Below, piece by piece: positions 1 through 5,572 of a DNA stretch of 64,000 nt. Source of the stretch: Thalassotalea sp. HSM 43 (GTDB lineage: Bacteria; Pseudomonadota; Gammaproteobacteria; Enterobacterales; Alteromonadaceae); assembly GCF_004752005.1 (NCBI RefSeq), contig NZ_CP038493.1, positions 2,752,302-2,816,301 of the forward strand. Direction: 5' to 3'. Made by a program: the position numbers and the translations under genes. The notes beneath the pieces are model-generated. The model did no database searches. It had not been told where the DNA came from and saw only the letters and a program-made list of their open reading frames with translations. Each line of letters starts with the position of its first letter. Position 1 is the first letter of the stretch.

Positions 1-69
1 GCAAAGAACAATTACAGCATCAAACTGTGAAAAAGTCTTTTTTGATACCAAGTTCCATTTCAATTGCAT
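1..69 (-). CDS. Partial integron cassette gene (5' end only)
   Basis: Only the first 23 codons lie in the window. The frame starts at an ATG whose complement is at 67-69 and stays open to the window edge, reading MQLKWNLVSKKTF and onward. It sits just past the attC at 85-181, in the same minus-strand orientation as every other cassette gene. A GGAG lies 2 nt upstream, which is tight for a ribosome binding site. Function cannot be judged from so short a piece. Confidence 0.5.
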   Translation of the reverse strand, partial: MQLKWNLVSKKTFSQFDAVIVLC

Positions 70-84
70 GACTCCATGGGCATA

Positions 85-181
85 TAACGCCCAAATAAGG
101 GGCTGATTAACTGTTGGCTAAAATGTGTAGCGAAGCGAAACCGAGCCAACTGTAAAAATTCCCGCTTTAACTGCTTGTTAT
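85..181 (-). repeat. attC recombination site 1 (farthest from attI)
   Basis: It runs from TAACGCC to TTGTTAT on the plus strand and encloses an imperfect inverted repeat (GTTGGCTAAAAT paired with GAGCCAAC). The boundaries and the central GGCTAAAAT...AGCC arms recur at every cassette junction here. This is the attC of the ankyrin cassette, whose stop codon lies inside its right end. Confidence 0.9.
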
Positions 182-513
182 ATGTACTTTACTACTGACA
201 TTATTGTTTTAAAAGGCTCTAATGTCATACCTTTAAAATCACCCGCAAACATTGCAATGTGATATGCATCATAACCGAAATTATCTTTCAGTTTGAGATC
301 AGCACCTTTTGATACAAGTAATTTGACAACTTCAATATGACCTGTACGACTAGCAACAATAAGAGCAGTAACCCCGTTTGCATCAGATACATTAATATCA
401 CAACCTAAAGCTAAGGCTTCATTAACAAGAGCTCTATCACCATTAGCAGAAAAACGAATAATATCGATATTTTGCTCAGGTGATTTAGGTTTTAATAGTG
501 GGAAATTGCGCAA
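178..513 (-). CDS. Cassette gene: small ankyrin-repeat protein
   Basis: A 111-aa cytoplasmic protein with two clear ankyrin repeats and probably a degenerate one on either side. The motifs NGVTALIVASRTGHIEVVKLLVS and GADLKLKDNFGYDAYHIAMFAG, about residues 46-90, show the usual helix-turn-helix pattern. Ankyrin repeats mediate protein-protein contacts; the partner is unknown. The start is a TTG at 511-513, preceded by AGGA with 6-nt spacing, and no in-frame ATG lies nearby. The TAA stop falls inside the attC core, so the attC supplies the end of the gene. Its length suits a single-gene cassette. Confidence 0.8.
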   Translation of the reverse strand: MRNFPLLKPKSPEQNIDIIRFSANGDRALVNEALALGCDINVSDANGVTALIVASRTGHIEVVKLLVSKGADLKLKDNFGYDAYHIAMFAGDFKGMTLEPFKTIMSVVKYI

Positions 514-530
514 TTACTATCCTGTACATA

Positions 531-627
531 TAACGCCCCGCTAAGGGGAAATTTATAAGTTGGCTAAAATAACGAACGGAGTGAGAAAAAGCCAACTGTA
601 AATTTTCCCACTTGAGCGACTTGTTAT
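531..627 (-). repeat. attC recombination site 2
   Basis: It runs from TAACGCC to TTGTTAT with internal arms GTTGGCTAAAAT and AGCCAAC. It is the attC of the 133-aa cassette, whose TAA stop lies in the TTGTTAT core. Confidence 0.9.
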
Positions 628-1025
628 ATGCCTTTTTGCCAAACTTTTAACGTATACGGCTCCGCAACATCTGAAGTTTCAAAGTTAATATTTTTAATTA
701 ACTCATTAAGTTTGACATCGTGAATGATGCAACCAAACGGAAGCTTTCCATGGGACTCACTTACCGCCGATATCCTAATCTGCCCAGCCATATCATCGAA
801 CCACGAGTAAAAGATCATGGTTTTTTTCGTATTTTTTGAATTAAACAGTTCGGCACATTTACCAATGAAATCTTCAAGAGAGCCACGCCCCCATTCTTTA
901 AGCAAGCTTTCGTTAATTCCAAAGGTTACTAAATTTGAATTAGCTTCTTCATTAATGTCAGTTGACTGGACTATTTCTGTTTCAACCTCTAGTTCATTGA
1001 GCCATTGATTTAGAGTGGTATGCAT
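624..1025 (-). CDS. Cassette gene: hypothetical protein, 133 aa
   Basis: I do not recognise this protein. It is acidic, with no signal peptide or membrane helix, and looks cytoplasmic with mixed alpha/beta character. It contains one GRGS segment and two cysteines. The ATG is preceded by GAGGAA at a 2-3 nt spacing. A shorter ATG that forms at the attC junction hits a stop after two codons, so it is not the start. The stop codon is the TAA within the attC core. It is a lone gene between two attC sites, as expected for a cassette. Confidence 0.75.
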   Translation of the reverse strand: MHTTLNQWLNELEVETEIVQSTDINEEANSNLVTFGINESLLKEWGRGSLEDFIGKCAELFNSKNTKKTMIFYSWFDDMAGQIRISAVSESHGKLPFGCIIHDVKLNELIKNINFETSDVAEPYTLKVWQKGI

Positions 1026-1041
1026 AATTCCTCAAGGCATA

Positions 1042-1142
1042 TAACGCCTCGATAAGAGGCAATAAAATAATTGGTTATACTTTAGCGAGGTACGAGCGCC
1101 AAGCCAATGATTTTATGTCCTTTTACTTCATCGACTTGTTAG
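1042..1142 (-). repeat. attC recombination site 3
   Basis: It runs from TAACGCC to TTGTTAG. The internal arms (TTGGTTATAC and AAGCCAATG) differ slightly from the usual GGCTAAAAT type. It belongs to the left copy of the duplicated 434-bp cassette and matches the attC at 1476-1576. Confidence 0.9.
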
Positions 1143-1144
1143 GG

Positions 1145-1465
1145 TTAATCTACCACCGCGGTATTGATTATGAAATTACAGAAACGCCGAATATTATGAT
1201 TACTGTTACTTTCTAATGCTTTAACCTTAAGTAAATACCCTTCAATATATGCCGATAAATTAGGGTATTCGTACCAATCTAATTTTGCTTTCCCCGCCAC
1301 CGAATCTGATAACCTTTTAATTGCTAACTCTGCGTTGTGTTTCGTAAAGTCACTTTCTTTCCACTGGTGATCAGGCTCAATCTTATTTTCGTATTTACCG
1401 CAAAGTTCTACCGTGTATCCGGGGAGAGATAGAAGAATGATAAAGGCAGTTATAAGCGATTTCAT
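1145..1465 (-). CDS. Cassette gene: predicted secreted protein, copy A
   Basis: A 106-aa protein with a clear N-terminal signal peptide (MKSLITAFIILLSLPGYTVE), probably cleaved near residues 18-19. The mature part is about 88 residues, with two cysteines (CGKYENK and RRFCNF) that could pair in the periplasm. I do not recognise the family. The ATG is preceded by TTAGGG at about 6-nt spacing; that GGG comes from the attC flank, so the attC may supply the ribosome binding site. The gene is identical to the one at 1579-1899. Confidence 0.75.
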   Translation of the reverse strand: MKSLITAFIILLSLPGYTVELCGKYENKIEPDHQWKESDFTKHNAELAIKRLSDSVAGKAKLDWYEYPNLSAYIEGYLLKVKALESNSNHNIRRFCNFIINTAVVD

Positions 1466-1475
1466 GAATTAACCC

Positions 1476-1576
1476 TAACGCCTCGATAAGAGGCAATAAA
1501 ATAATTGGTTATACTTTAGCGAGGTACGAGCGCCAAGCCAATGATTTTATGTCCTTTTACTTCATCGACTTGTTAG
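1476..1576 (-). repeat. attC recombination site 4
   Basis: An identical copy of attC site 3, from TAACGCC to TTGTTAG, belonging to the right copy of the duplicated cassette. Confidence 0.9.
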
Positions 1577-1578
1577 GG

Positions 1579-1899
1579 TTAATCTACCACCGCGGTATTG
1601 ATTATGAAATTACAGAAACGCCGAATATTATGATTACTGTTACTTTCTAATGCTTTAACCTTAAGTAAATACCCTTCAATATATGCCGATAAATTAGGGT
1701 ATTCGTACCAATCTAATTTTGCTTTCCCCGCCACCGAATCTGATAACCTTTTAATTGCTAACTCTGCGTTGTGTTTCGTAAAGTCACTTTCTTTCCACTG
1801 GTGATCAGGCTCAATCTTATTTTCGTATTTACCGCAAAGTTCTACCGTGTATCCGGGGAGAGATAGAAGAATGATAAAGGCAGTTATAAGCGATTTCAT
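1579..1899 (-). CDS. Cassette gene: predicted secreted protein, copy B
   Basis: Identical in sequence to the protein at 1145-1465: 106 aa, signal peptide, two cysteines in the mature part, unknown family. Its promoter-proximal position relative to copy A means it would be read first by transcription entering from attI. Two identical copies could raise dosage or simply reflect a recent, neutral duplication. Confidence 0.75.
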   Translation of the reverse strand: MKSLITAFIILLSLPGYTVELCGKYENKIEPDHQWKESDFTKHNAELAIKRLSDSVAGKAKLDWYEYPNLSAYIEGYLLKVKALESNSNHNIRRFCNFIINTAVVD

Positions 1900-1909
1900 G
1901 AATTAACCC

Positions 1910-2005
1910 TAACGCCGCAATAAGCGGAGAGTAATAGTTTGCTATAATGTGAAACGAAGTGGAACCGAGCAAACTGTTACGAATCCGACTTTATTGCCTT
2001 GTTAT
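1910..2005 (-). repeat. attC recombination site 5
   Basis: It runs from TAACGCC to TTGTTAT with arms GTTTGCTATAAT and GAGCAAAC. The arms keep the general attC shape with a base change paired on both sides (GGCT to TGCT, AGCC to AGCA). Such compensation indicates that the folded single strand, not the sequence, is conserved. Confidence 0.9.
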
Positions 2006-2411
2006 ATTCTATTGGGTAAATGACCTCAATACCGCATTCTGCTCCATATGATCCAGTAACGTAGCTATCGGAAGATAAATCTGCACTAATCGAGTATGAA
2101 ACAAAAACTTTATTATCTTCTTGGGTGGTTGCTAAGGGAATTAATAATTCAGGTTTGTCCCAATTATTCCCTTTTAATAGCAACGCACCATGAAATTTTT
2201 TGCCTTCAACTTTCGTTGGAAAGCTAACAGTAACAAAAAAATCAGAGCCGTATGCATCAACCGTAATGTTGATTAAGTCTTGATATTCATCGCTCCACTT
2301 TTTTAAGTCATCCTTAGCGACATAACAAGAGCTTGAATAACTTGAAGCACTATATAAAGCAAAAAATAGTAATAAGGCAAATCTTCTCAATTGTTGCACC
2401 AAACTCTGCAT
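1977..2411 (-). CDS. Cassette gene: predicted secreted protein, 144 aa
   Basis: The protein begins with a positively charged segment and a hydrophobic stretch (RRFALLLFFALYSASSYSSS), a typical signal peptide ending near residue 27. The mature part has beta-strand character and two cysteines (SCYVAKDD and AECGIE). No family is recognised. The ATG lies a few bases from the attC end with no visible ribosome binding site. The frame reads through the attC core into the attC and ends at 1977, so the last codons are attC sequence. Confidence 0.7.
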   Translation of the reverse strand: MQSLVQQLRRFALLLFFALYSASSYSSSCYVAKDDLKKWSDEYQDLINITVDAYGSDFFVTVSFPTKVEGKKFHGALLLKGNNWDKPELLIPLATTQEDNKVFVSYSISADLSSDSYVTGSYGAECGIEVIYPIEYNKAIKSDS

Positions 2412-2417
2412 AGAATA

Positions 2418-2515
2418 TAACGCCCTGTTAAGGGGCTGATTAATGTTTGGCTAAAATGTGTAGCGGAGCGAAACTGAGCCAAACTTTAGCAGTCCCGTCT
2501 TAAACAGCTTGTTAT
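2418..2515 (-). repeat. attC recombination site 6
   Basis: It runs from TAACGCC to TTGTTAT with arms TTTGGCTAAAAT and GAGCCAAAC. It is the attC of the 124-aa secreted-protein cassette. Confidence 0.9.
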
Positions 2516-2562
2516 ATGGAATTACAAACCAAGCTCAAGGAACGTTTCTCTTAGCTCTTGGT

Positions 2563-2937
2563 TTAACTCAGGTCTACTGCTAGTGGGTGTGTTGCAAGCT
2601 TTTGCTTAATGGCAGTAAATGATTTTTTTATATTATCATCCAGTTTCTCATACTTGAGAATAGAGTTAATTTTAATTAATAAATTTGCATCCAAGACCCT
2701 CTGAGAAGTGATAGCACCTTCATCGATAAGTAGTTCTCTTAAGTTTAAATCTGAATCTATATTATCCATTTCCATTAAAATAATGTGACGATGAAAGTCT
2801 TTAGTTATTTCAGTGTTATACCGCTCAACATCAGGTTTACATGCTTCATCAACATCTTGTAAGAATGTTGTGATTTTTGGAACTACTGTTGCATTTACAT
2901 TTAAAGAAATTAACACCAAAACCAAAAGTAATCGCAT
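2563..2937 (-). CDS. Cassette gene: predicted secreted protein, 124 aa
   Basis: A short signal peptide (MRLLLVLVLISLNVNA) is followed by a mostly helical, charged mature part of about 108 residues with a single cysteine. No family is recognised. A good AAGGAG lies 7 nt before the ATG, so this cassette carries its own ribosome binding site. The stop lies 47 bp short of the attC core, leaving a short untranslated stretch at 2516-2562. Confidence 0.75.
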   Translation of the reverse strand: MRLLLVLVLISLNVNATVVPKITTFLQDVDEACKPDVERYNTEITKDFHRHIILMEMDNIDSDLNLRELLIDEGAITSQRVLDANLLIKINSILKYEKLDDNIKKSFTAIKQKLATHPLAVDLS

Positions 2938-2954
2938 AATGTGCTCCTTGCATA

Positions 2955-3053
2955 TAACGCCATGATAAGAGGCGTATTAATGTTGGCTAAAATCTGTGAG
3001 GAACGAACATCTAGCCAACGTTTAGACATCCTTATCCTTTATCATCTTGTCAT
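2955..3053 (-). repeat. attC recombination site 7 with altered core
   Basis: The left boundary TAACGCC is normal and the arms GTTGGCTAAAAT and TAGCCAAC are present. The right core, however, reads TTGTCAT instead of TTGTTAT. This T-to-C change lies next to the conserved core bases and could weaken integrase recognition. Confidence 0.85.
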
Positions 3054-3057
3054 ATTT

Positions 3058-3447
3058 CTATTGTGCAGCTCTATAAAAAAACCAACAACCACATGCTACC
3101 CATACTGCAAAGTACAACATAAATAGATAGCCTAGAAATGAACCGCCCATAATTAATGCATAAATAGAAACCACCAAAGCAGAAACCAGTAGTAGATTAA
3201 TTAAGTTAAACTTACCAAGTTTTTCCAATAAAACACTACATGGTAATCCAATAATTAAAGTAACAGGATAAGCGATTAGCAGGCCGAAAATAATAAATAA
3301 CGGTGCTACTGAACCTTGATCGTAGTTAGCTACGGGATCAATAAATTTAAAAGCAACCGCATACAATATCGTTGCAGGAATAACAGCTAATGGCCCTAAC
3401 AAAAATGCCAGTAGATTTTTTCTGAATAGATCGCCAAATGTTCTCAT
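3058..3447 (-). CDS. Cassette gene: small integral membrane protein
   Basis: A 129-aa protein with four predicted membrane helices (around LLAFLLGPLAVIPATILYAV, PLFIIFGLLIAYPVTLIIGL, LINLLLVSALVVSIYALIM and GYLFMLYFAVWVACGCWFF). A longer reading frame extends into the attC, but the ATG at 3445-3447 gives a protein that fits inside the cassette. No ribosome binding site is visible before that ATG, which lies 7 bp from the attC. Function unknown; it could sit in the inner membrane as a small channel-like or sensory protein. Confidence 0.7.
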   Translation of the reverse strand: MRTFGDLFRKNLLAFLLGPLAVIPATILYAVAFKFIDPVANYDQGSVAPLFIIFGLLIAYPVTLIIGLPCSVLLEKLGKFNLINLLLVSALVVSIYALIMGGSFLGYLFMLYFAVWVACGCWFFYRAAQ

Positions 3448-3453
3448 GAAATA

Positions 3454-3548
3454 TAACGCCCCAATAAGCGGCGGATAACAGTTGGCTATAATTGTGAACG
3501 AAGTGAACGCAGCCAACTGTTAGGCGTCCGACTTGATTAACTTGTTAT
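3454..3548 (-). repeat. attC recombination site 8
   Basis: It runs from TAACGCC to TTGTTAT with arms GTTGGCTATAAT and AGCCAAC, at the same spacing as its neighbours. Confidence 0.9.
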
Positions 3549-3997
3549 ACGACGAATTGCACCTTAAAACACTCGATATCAGTTTCAATGTCTTCAAGAA
3601 TCTCTAAGTCAGTTTCAGTACCCGCACTTTTTAATTGATTAACCCAATTCTCATATAAATTAATTACAGCGTTCTTTTCTTGAGGCACCCAAGTTTCTAT
3701 CTTGGCATATTCAAGCTTGGATAGAAACAGACCGAAATCATAAGGTGCATTCCAATAGTCCGAGATATACAACTCAAATATTCTAGGCAAGAAATGTTTA
3801 AAGTCTTCAACATCGCCAAATGTAGTCATAGATTTAAAAACGAATATCTGCAAGTCATCCCAAGAAAGCAAACCAAGTGCTTTCGAATGAAGGCTCGTTT
3901 CTGCATTTTCGAGTTCACAGTGTGGGCAGCCTTCAATTTTTTCTTTTAAAGGATACTTCTTAAACTCATGGTATATATTTTGAAAGTCTATACTCAT
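3545..3997 (-). CDS. Cassette gene: hypothetical protein with CxxC
   Basis: A 150-aa soluble acidic protein. A CPHC motif near residues 24-27 could bind metal or be redox active, but no partner pair is obvious. The aromatic-rich centre (FELYISDYWNAPYDFGLFLSKLEY) suggests a helical fold. I do not recognise the family. The ATG is preceded by a weak AGAG, and the TAA stop is the one provided by the attC core at 3545-3547. Confidence 0.7.
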   Translation of the reverse strand: MSIDFQNIYHEFKKYPLKEKIEGCPHCELENAETSLHSKALGLLSWDDLQIFVFKSMTTFGDVEDFKHFLPRIFELYISDYWNAPYDFGLFLSKLEYAKIETWVPQEKNAVINLYENWVNQLKSAGTETDLEILEDIETDIECFKVQFVV

Positions 3998-4012
3998 CTC
4001 TGACTAGTCGTA

Positions 4013-4109
4013 TAACGCCCCAATAAGGGGCTGATAATGCTTGGCTATGCTGTGTAGCGCAGCGGAACCAAGCCAAGCTTTAGCAGTCCCGCCTTAATTG
4101 GCTTGTTAT
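4013..4109 (-). repeat. attC recombination site 9
   Basis: It runs from TAACGCC to TTGTTAT with arms CTTGGCTATGC and AAGCCAAG. Confidence 0.9.
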
Positions 4110-4477
4110 ATTTCGTTTTCAAAAAATCGTGTGATGTATGAACCTATTGTTCTATCAAGTTTAACCAATTCAGCTTTAGGTACATGATTTACAAAACGAG
4201 ACTCTGCTACGCCACCATTTAATGCTAGTTCTCGTAAAACCTCTTTCACCATTCGTTCTTTTGGTAAGCCTCTAGACAATACATTTAGTCGAGCACTGAT
4301 AGAACTATGAATAACGGGGCGATCAAAACGTGAATTTGAAAATAATTCTGCTCCGAGAACAACTTGATTTATTTGATTTTTCCACTCTTTGGGCACTAGG
4401 GCAAAGATTTTTTTAACGTCCTTAGCTGTTAGAGAGTGGTAAGGCTCTTTGTTTAACCTTGCTACAACTATTTTCAC
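4106..4477 (-). CDS. Cassette gene: hypothetical basic protein, 123 aa
   Basis: An unrecognised soluble protein, rich in lysine and arginine, with predicted helices and no cysteines, signal peptide or membrane segment. The GTG at 4475-4477 is preferred as start because GGGGAG lies 4 nt upstream; a TTG one codon earlier would be too close to it. The stop is the TAA in the attC core. Its basic charge would allow nucleic acid binding, but no known domain is visible. Confidence 0.65.
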   Translation of the reverse strand: MKIVVARLNKEPYHSLTAKDVKKIFALVPKEWKNQINQVVLGAELFSNSRFDRPVIHSSISARLNVLSRGLPKERMVKEVLRELALNGGVAESRFVNHVPKAELVKLDRTIGSYITRFFENEI

Positions 4478-4495
4478 CAAACTCCCCTAGAAATA

Positions 4496-4590
4496 TAACG
4501 CCCTGTTAACAGGCAAAATATAGTTGGCTAAAATAAGCGACCAAGGAGCAAAAGCCAACTGTATTTTGTCCTTGTTTAACAGCTTGTTAT
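4496..4590 (-). repeat. attC recombination site 10
   Basis: It runs from TAACGCC to TTGTTAT with arms GTTGGCTAAAAT and AAGCCAAC. It is identical to the attC at 4882-4976. Confidence 0.9.
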
Positions 4591-4880
4591 ATGCACTTTT
4601 CAATTTTTAATCGGTGCTTTTTACAAGCCTGACCTAATTTACAAACTTTACTTGGCCAATCCCAGCCTTCAAAAGACTCTAGATAAAGATCCCCAAAAGC
4701 TTTCACATGACACAAGCCTTCGATCTCATTTAAAGCATTAATTTGATTGTCAGCTTGGTCAAGCAAATCTATTTGAGACTCAAGCATTAAAGCTTGTTCT
4801 AATAGATCATGCGTTCGCAAGTCTAAAGCAATTTCTGTGGCTAGTGATTTAATAGATTCGAGCATACTTTCCATGTGCAT
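4587..4880 (-). CDS. Cassette gene: hypothetical helical protein, copy A
   Basis: A 97-aa (or 95-aa, from the second ATG) soluble protein dominated by amphipathic helices (MLESIKSLATEIALDLRTHDLLEQ), with three cysteines towards the C terminus. No family is recognised. The first ATG arises at the attC junction (TTATATG) and has no ribosome binding site. The second ATG two codons on gives MESMLES. The stop TAA lies within the attC core. It is identical to the gene at 4973-5266. Confidence 0.7.
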   Translation of the reverse strand: MHMESMLESIKSLATEIALDLRTHDLLEQALMLESQIDLLDQADNQINALNEIEGLCHVKAFGDLYLESFEGWDWPSKVCKLGQACKKHRLKIEKCI

Positions 4881-4881
4881 A

Positions 4882-4976
4882 TAACGCCCTGTTAACAGGC
4901 AAAATATAGTTGGCTAAAATAAGCGACCAAGGAGCAAAAGCCAACTGTATTTTGTCCTTGTTTAACAGCTTGTTAT
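4882..4976 (-). repeat. attC recombination site 11 (nearest attI)
   Basis: It runs from TAACGCC to TTGTTAT, identical to attC site 10. It belongs to the first cassette of the array. Confidence 0.9.
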
Positions 4977-5266
4977 ATGCACTTTTCAATTTTTAATCGG
5001 TGCTTTTTACAAGCCTGACCTAATTTACAAACTTTACTTGGCCAATCCCAGCCTTCAAAAGACTCTAGATAAAGATCCCCAAAAGCTTTCACATGACACA
5101 AGCCTTCGATCTCATTTAAAGCATTAATTTGATTGTCAGCTTGGTCAAGCAAATCTATTTGAGACTCAAGCATTAAAGCTTGTTCTAATAGATCATGCGT
5201 TCGCAAGTCTAAAGCAATTTCTGTGGCTAGTGATTTAATAGATTCGAGCATACTTTCCATGTGCAT
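4973..5266 (-). CDS. Cassette gene: hypothetical helical protein, copy B (first in array)
   Basis: The same protein as at 4587-4880. It directly follows attI, so it is the cassette most likely to be expressed from any cassette promoter located in the attI/intI region. Its start codon is formed where the cassette joins attI (TTATATG on the minus strand). Translation may therefore rely on leaderless initiation or on a signal supplied by attI; none is evident. Confidence 0.7.
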   Translation of the reverse strand: MHMESMLESIKSLATEIALDLRTHDLLEQALMLESQIDLLDQADNQINALNEIEGLCHVKAFGDLYLESFEGWDWPSKVCKLGQACKKHRLKIEKCI

Positions 5267-5335
5267 ATAACAGTATATTATGTAGCCGGCTCTATAATGT
5301 CCGGTTCATAATTGTTTTAATATAAAGCGTTAATA
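5265..5335 (-). other. attI, primary cassette insertion site
   Basis: The array changes from cassette to non-cassette sequence at about 5268-5271, where the plus strand reads GCATATAACAG instead of the attC TAACGCC. This is the place and orientation expected for attI: between the first cassette and a divergently read integrase gene. The inner limit is an estimate, because attI accessory integrase sites cannot be defined by eye. The degenerate palindrome around AGCCGGCT (5284-5291) lies inside. Confidence 0.75.
5278..5297. repeat. Degenerate third copy of the GAGCCGGCTC palindrome
   Basis: TTATGTAGCCGGCTCTATAA shares the AGCCGGCT centre and the outer TTA/TAA of the two perfect palindromes downstream, with two mismatched pairs. 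It is followed by ATGTCC, like the copy at 5396-5415. Confidence 0.6.
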
Positions 5336-5395
5336 TCACATAAATTCAATAGCTTAAAAAGAGGTTTTAGGTTCCTTTTTTTATTTTTTGAGAAT

Positions 5396-5415
5396 TTACT
5401 GAGCCGGCTCAGTAA
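5396..5415. repeat. Perfect 20-bp palindrome, copy 1
   Basis: TTACTGAGCCGGCTCAGTAA is its own reverse complement. It is followed by TGTCC. Its centre is about 118 bp from the degenerate copy at attI and 94 bp from the second perfect copy. Such symmetry suggests a dimeric protein binding site or a folded site. Confidence 0.8.
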
Positions 5416-5489
5416 TGTCCTTTCTTTAAGTTTTAATAATTTTACATATTTTCAAATGCTTATCTGCTTGTTTGGGTTGGATAGATAAT

Positions 5490-5509
5490 TTACTGAGCCG
5501 GCTCAGTAA
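5490..5509. repeat. Perfect 20-bp palindrome, copy 2
   Basis: The same 20-bp palindrome as at 5396-5415, followed by CGTC. It ends 8 bp before the proposed -35 of the integrase promoter, so a protein bound here could affect intI transcription. Confidence 0.8.
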
Positions 5510-5517
5510 CGTCTTAT

Positions 5518-5561
5518 TTGTGGTTCTAGCTAAATATTACCTATACTGTTTATTTATACAG
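5518..5561 (+). promoter_or_regulatory. intI promoter with overlapping LexA box
   Basis: A plausible -35 TTGTGG (5518-5523) and -10 TATACT (5542-5547) are separated by 18 bp. The sequence CTGTTTATTTATACAG at 5546-5561 matches the gammaproteobacterial LexA consensus CTGT-N8-ACAG and overlaps the -10 and start region. SOS control of integron integrases is established in Vibrio and class 1 integrons. The recA box in this window (60932-60947) has the same form. Confidence 0.85.
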
Positions 5562-5572
5562 TTGGAGGGTGT

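Larger units (their letters stand above)
1042..1909 (-). repeat. Tandem duplication of one 434-bp cassette
   Basis: Two head-to-tail units, 1042-1475 and 1476-1909, each consist of one attC plus one 106-codon gene. By eye the two units are identical over the whole period, including the non-coding attC. The junctions fall on the attC boundary, as expected for cassette-level duplication by site-specific recombination or for slippage between units. Confidence 0.9.
4496..5267 (-). repeat. Tandem duplication of the 386-bp attI-proximal cassette
   Basis: Units 4496-4881 and 4882-5267 are head-to-tail and identical by eye, each holding one attC and one 97-codon gene. The second unit abuts attI, so this is the most recently acquired position in the array. 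Confidence 0.9.

Noticed and set aside
817-1008. Plus-strand open frame of 63 codons in the cassette region
   Set aside because: It is opposite to a cassette gene with attC-bounded limits, has no ribosome binding site and runs against the cassette direction.
2941-3126. Plus-strand open frame of 61 codons across an attC
   Set aside because: It reads through the attC stem and opposite to the membrane-protein cassette; no support as a gene.
3448-3516. N-terminal extension of the membrane-protein cassette gene
   Set aside because: It lies almost wholly inside the attC of the neighbouring cassette and would be lost on excision, so the ATG at 3447 is preferred.
1-5270. CRISPR array explanation for the regularly spaced repeats
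   Set aside because: The repeats are about 95-101 bp, imperfect, foldable and spaced by complete genes of 290-450 bp, with an integron integrase at one end; no cas genes are present.
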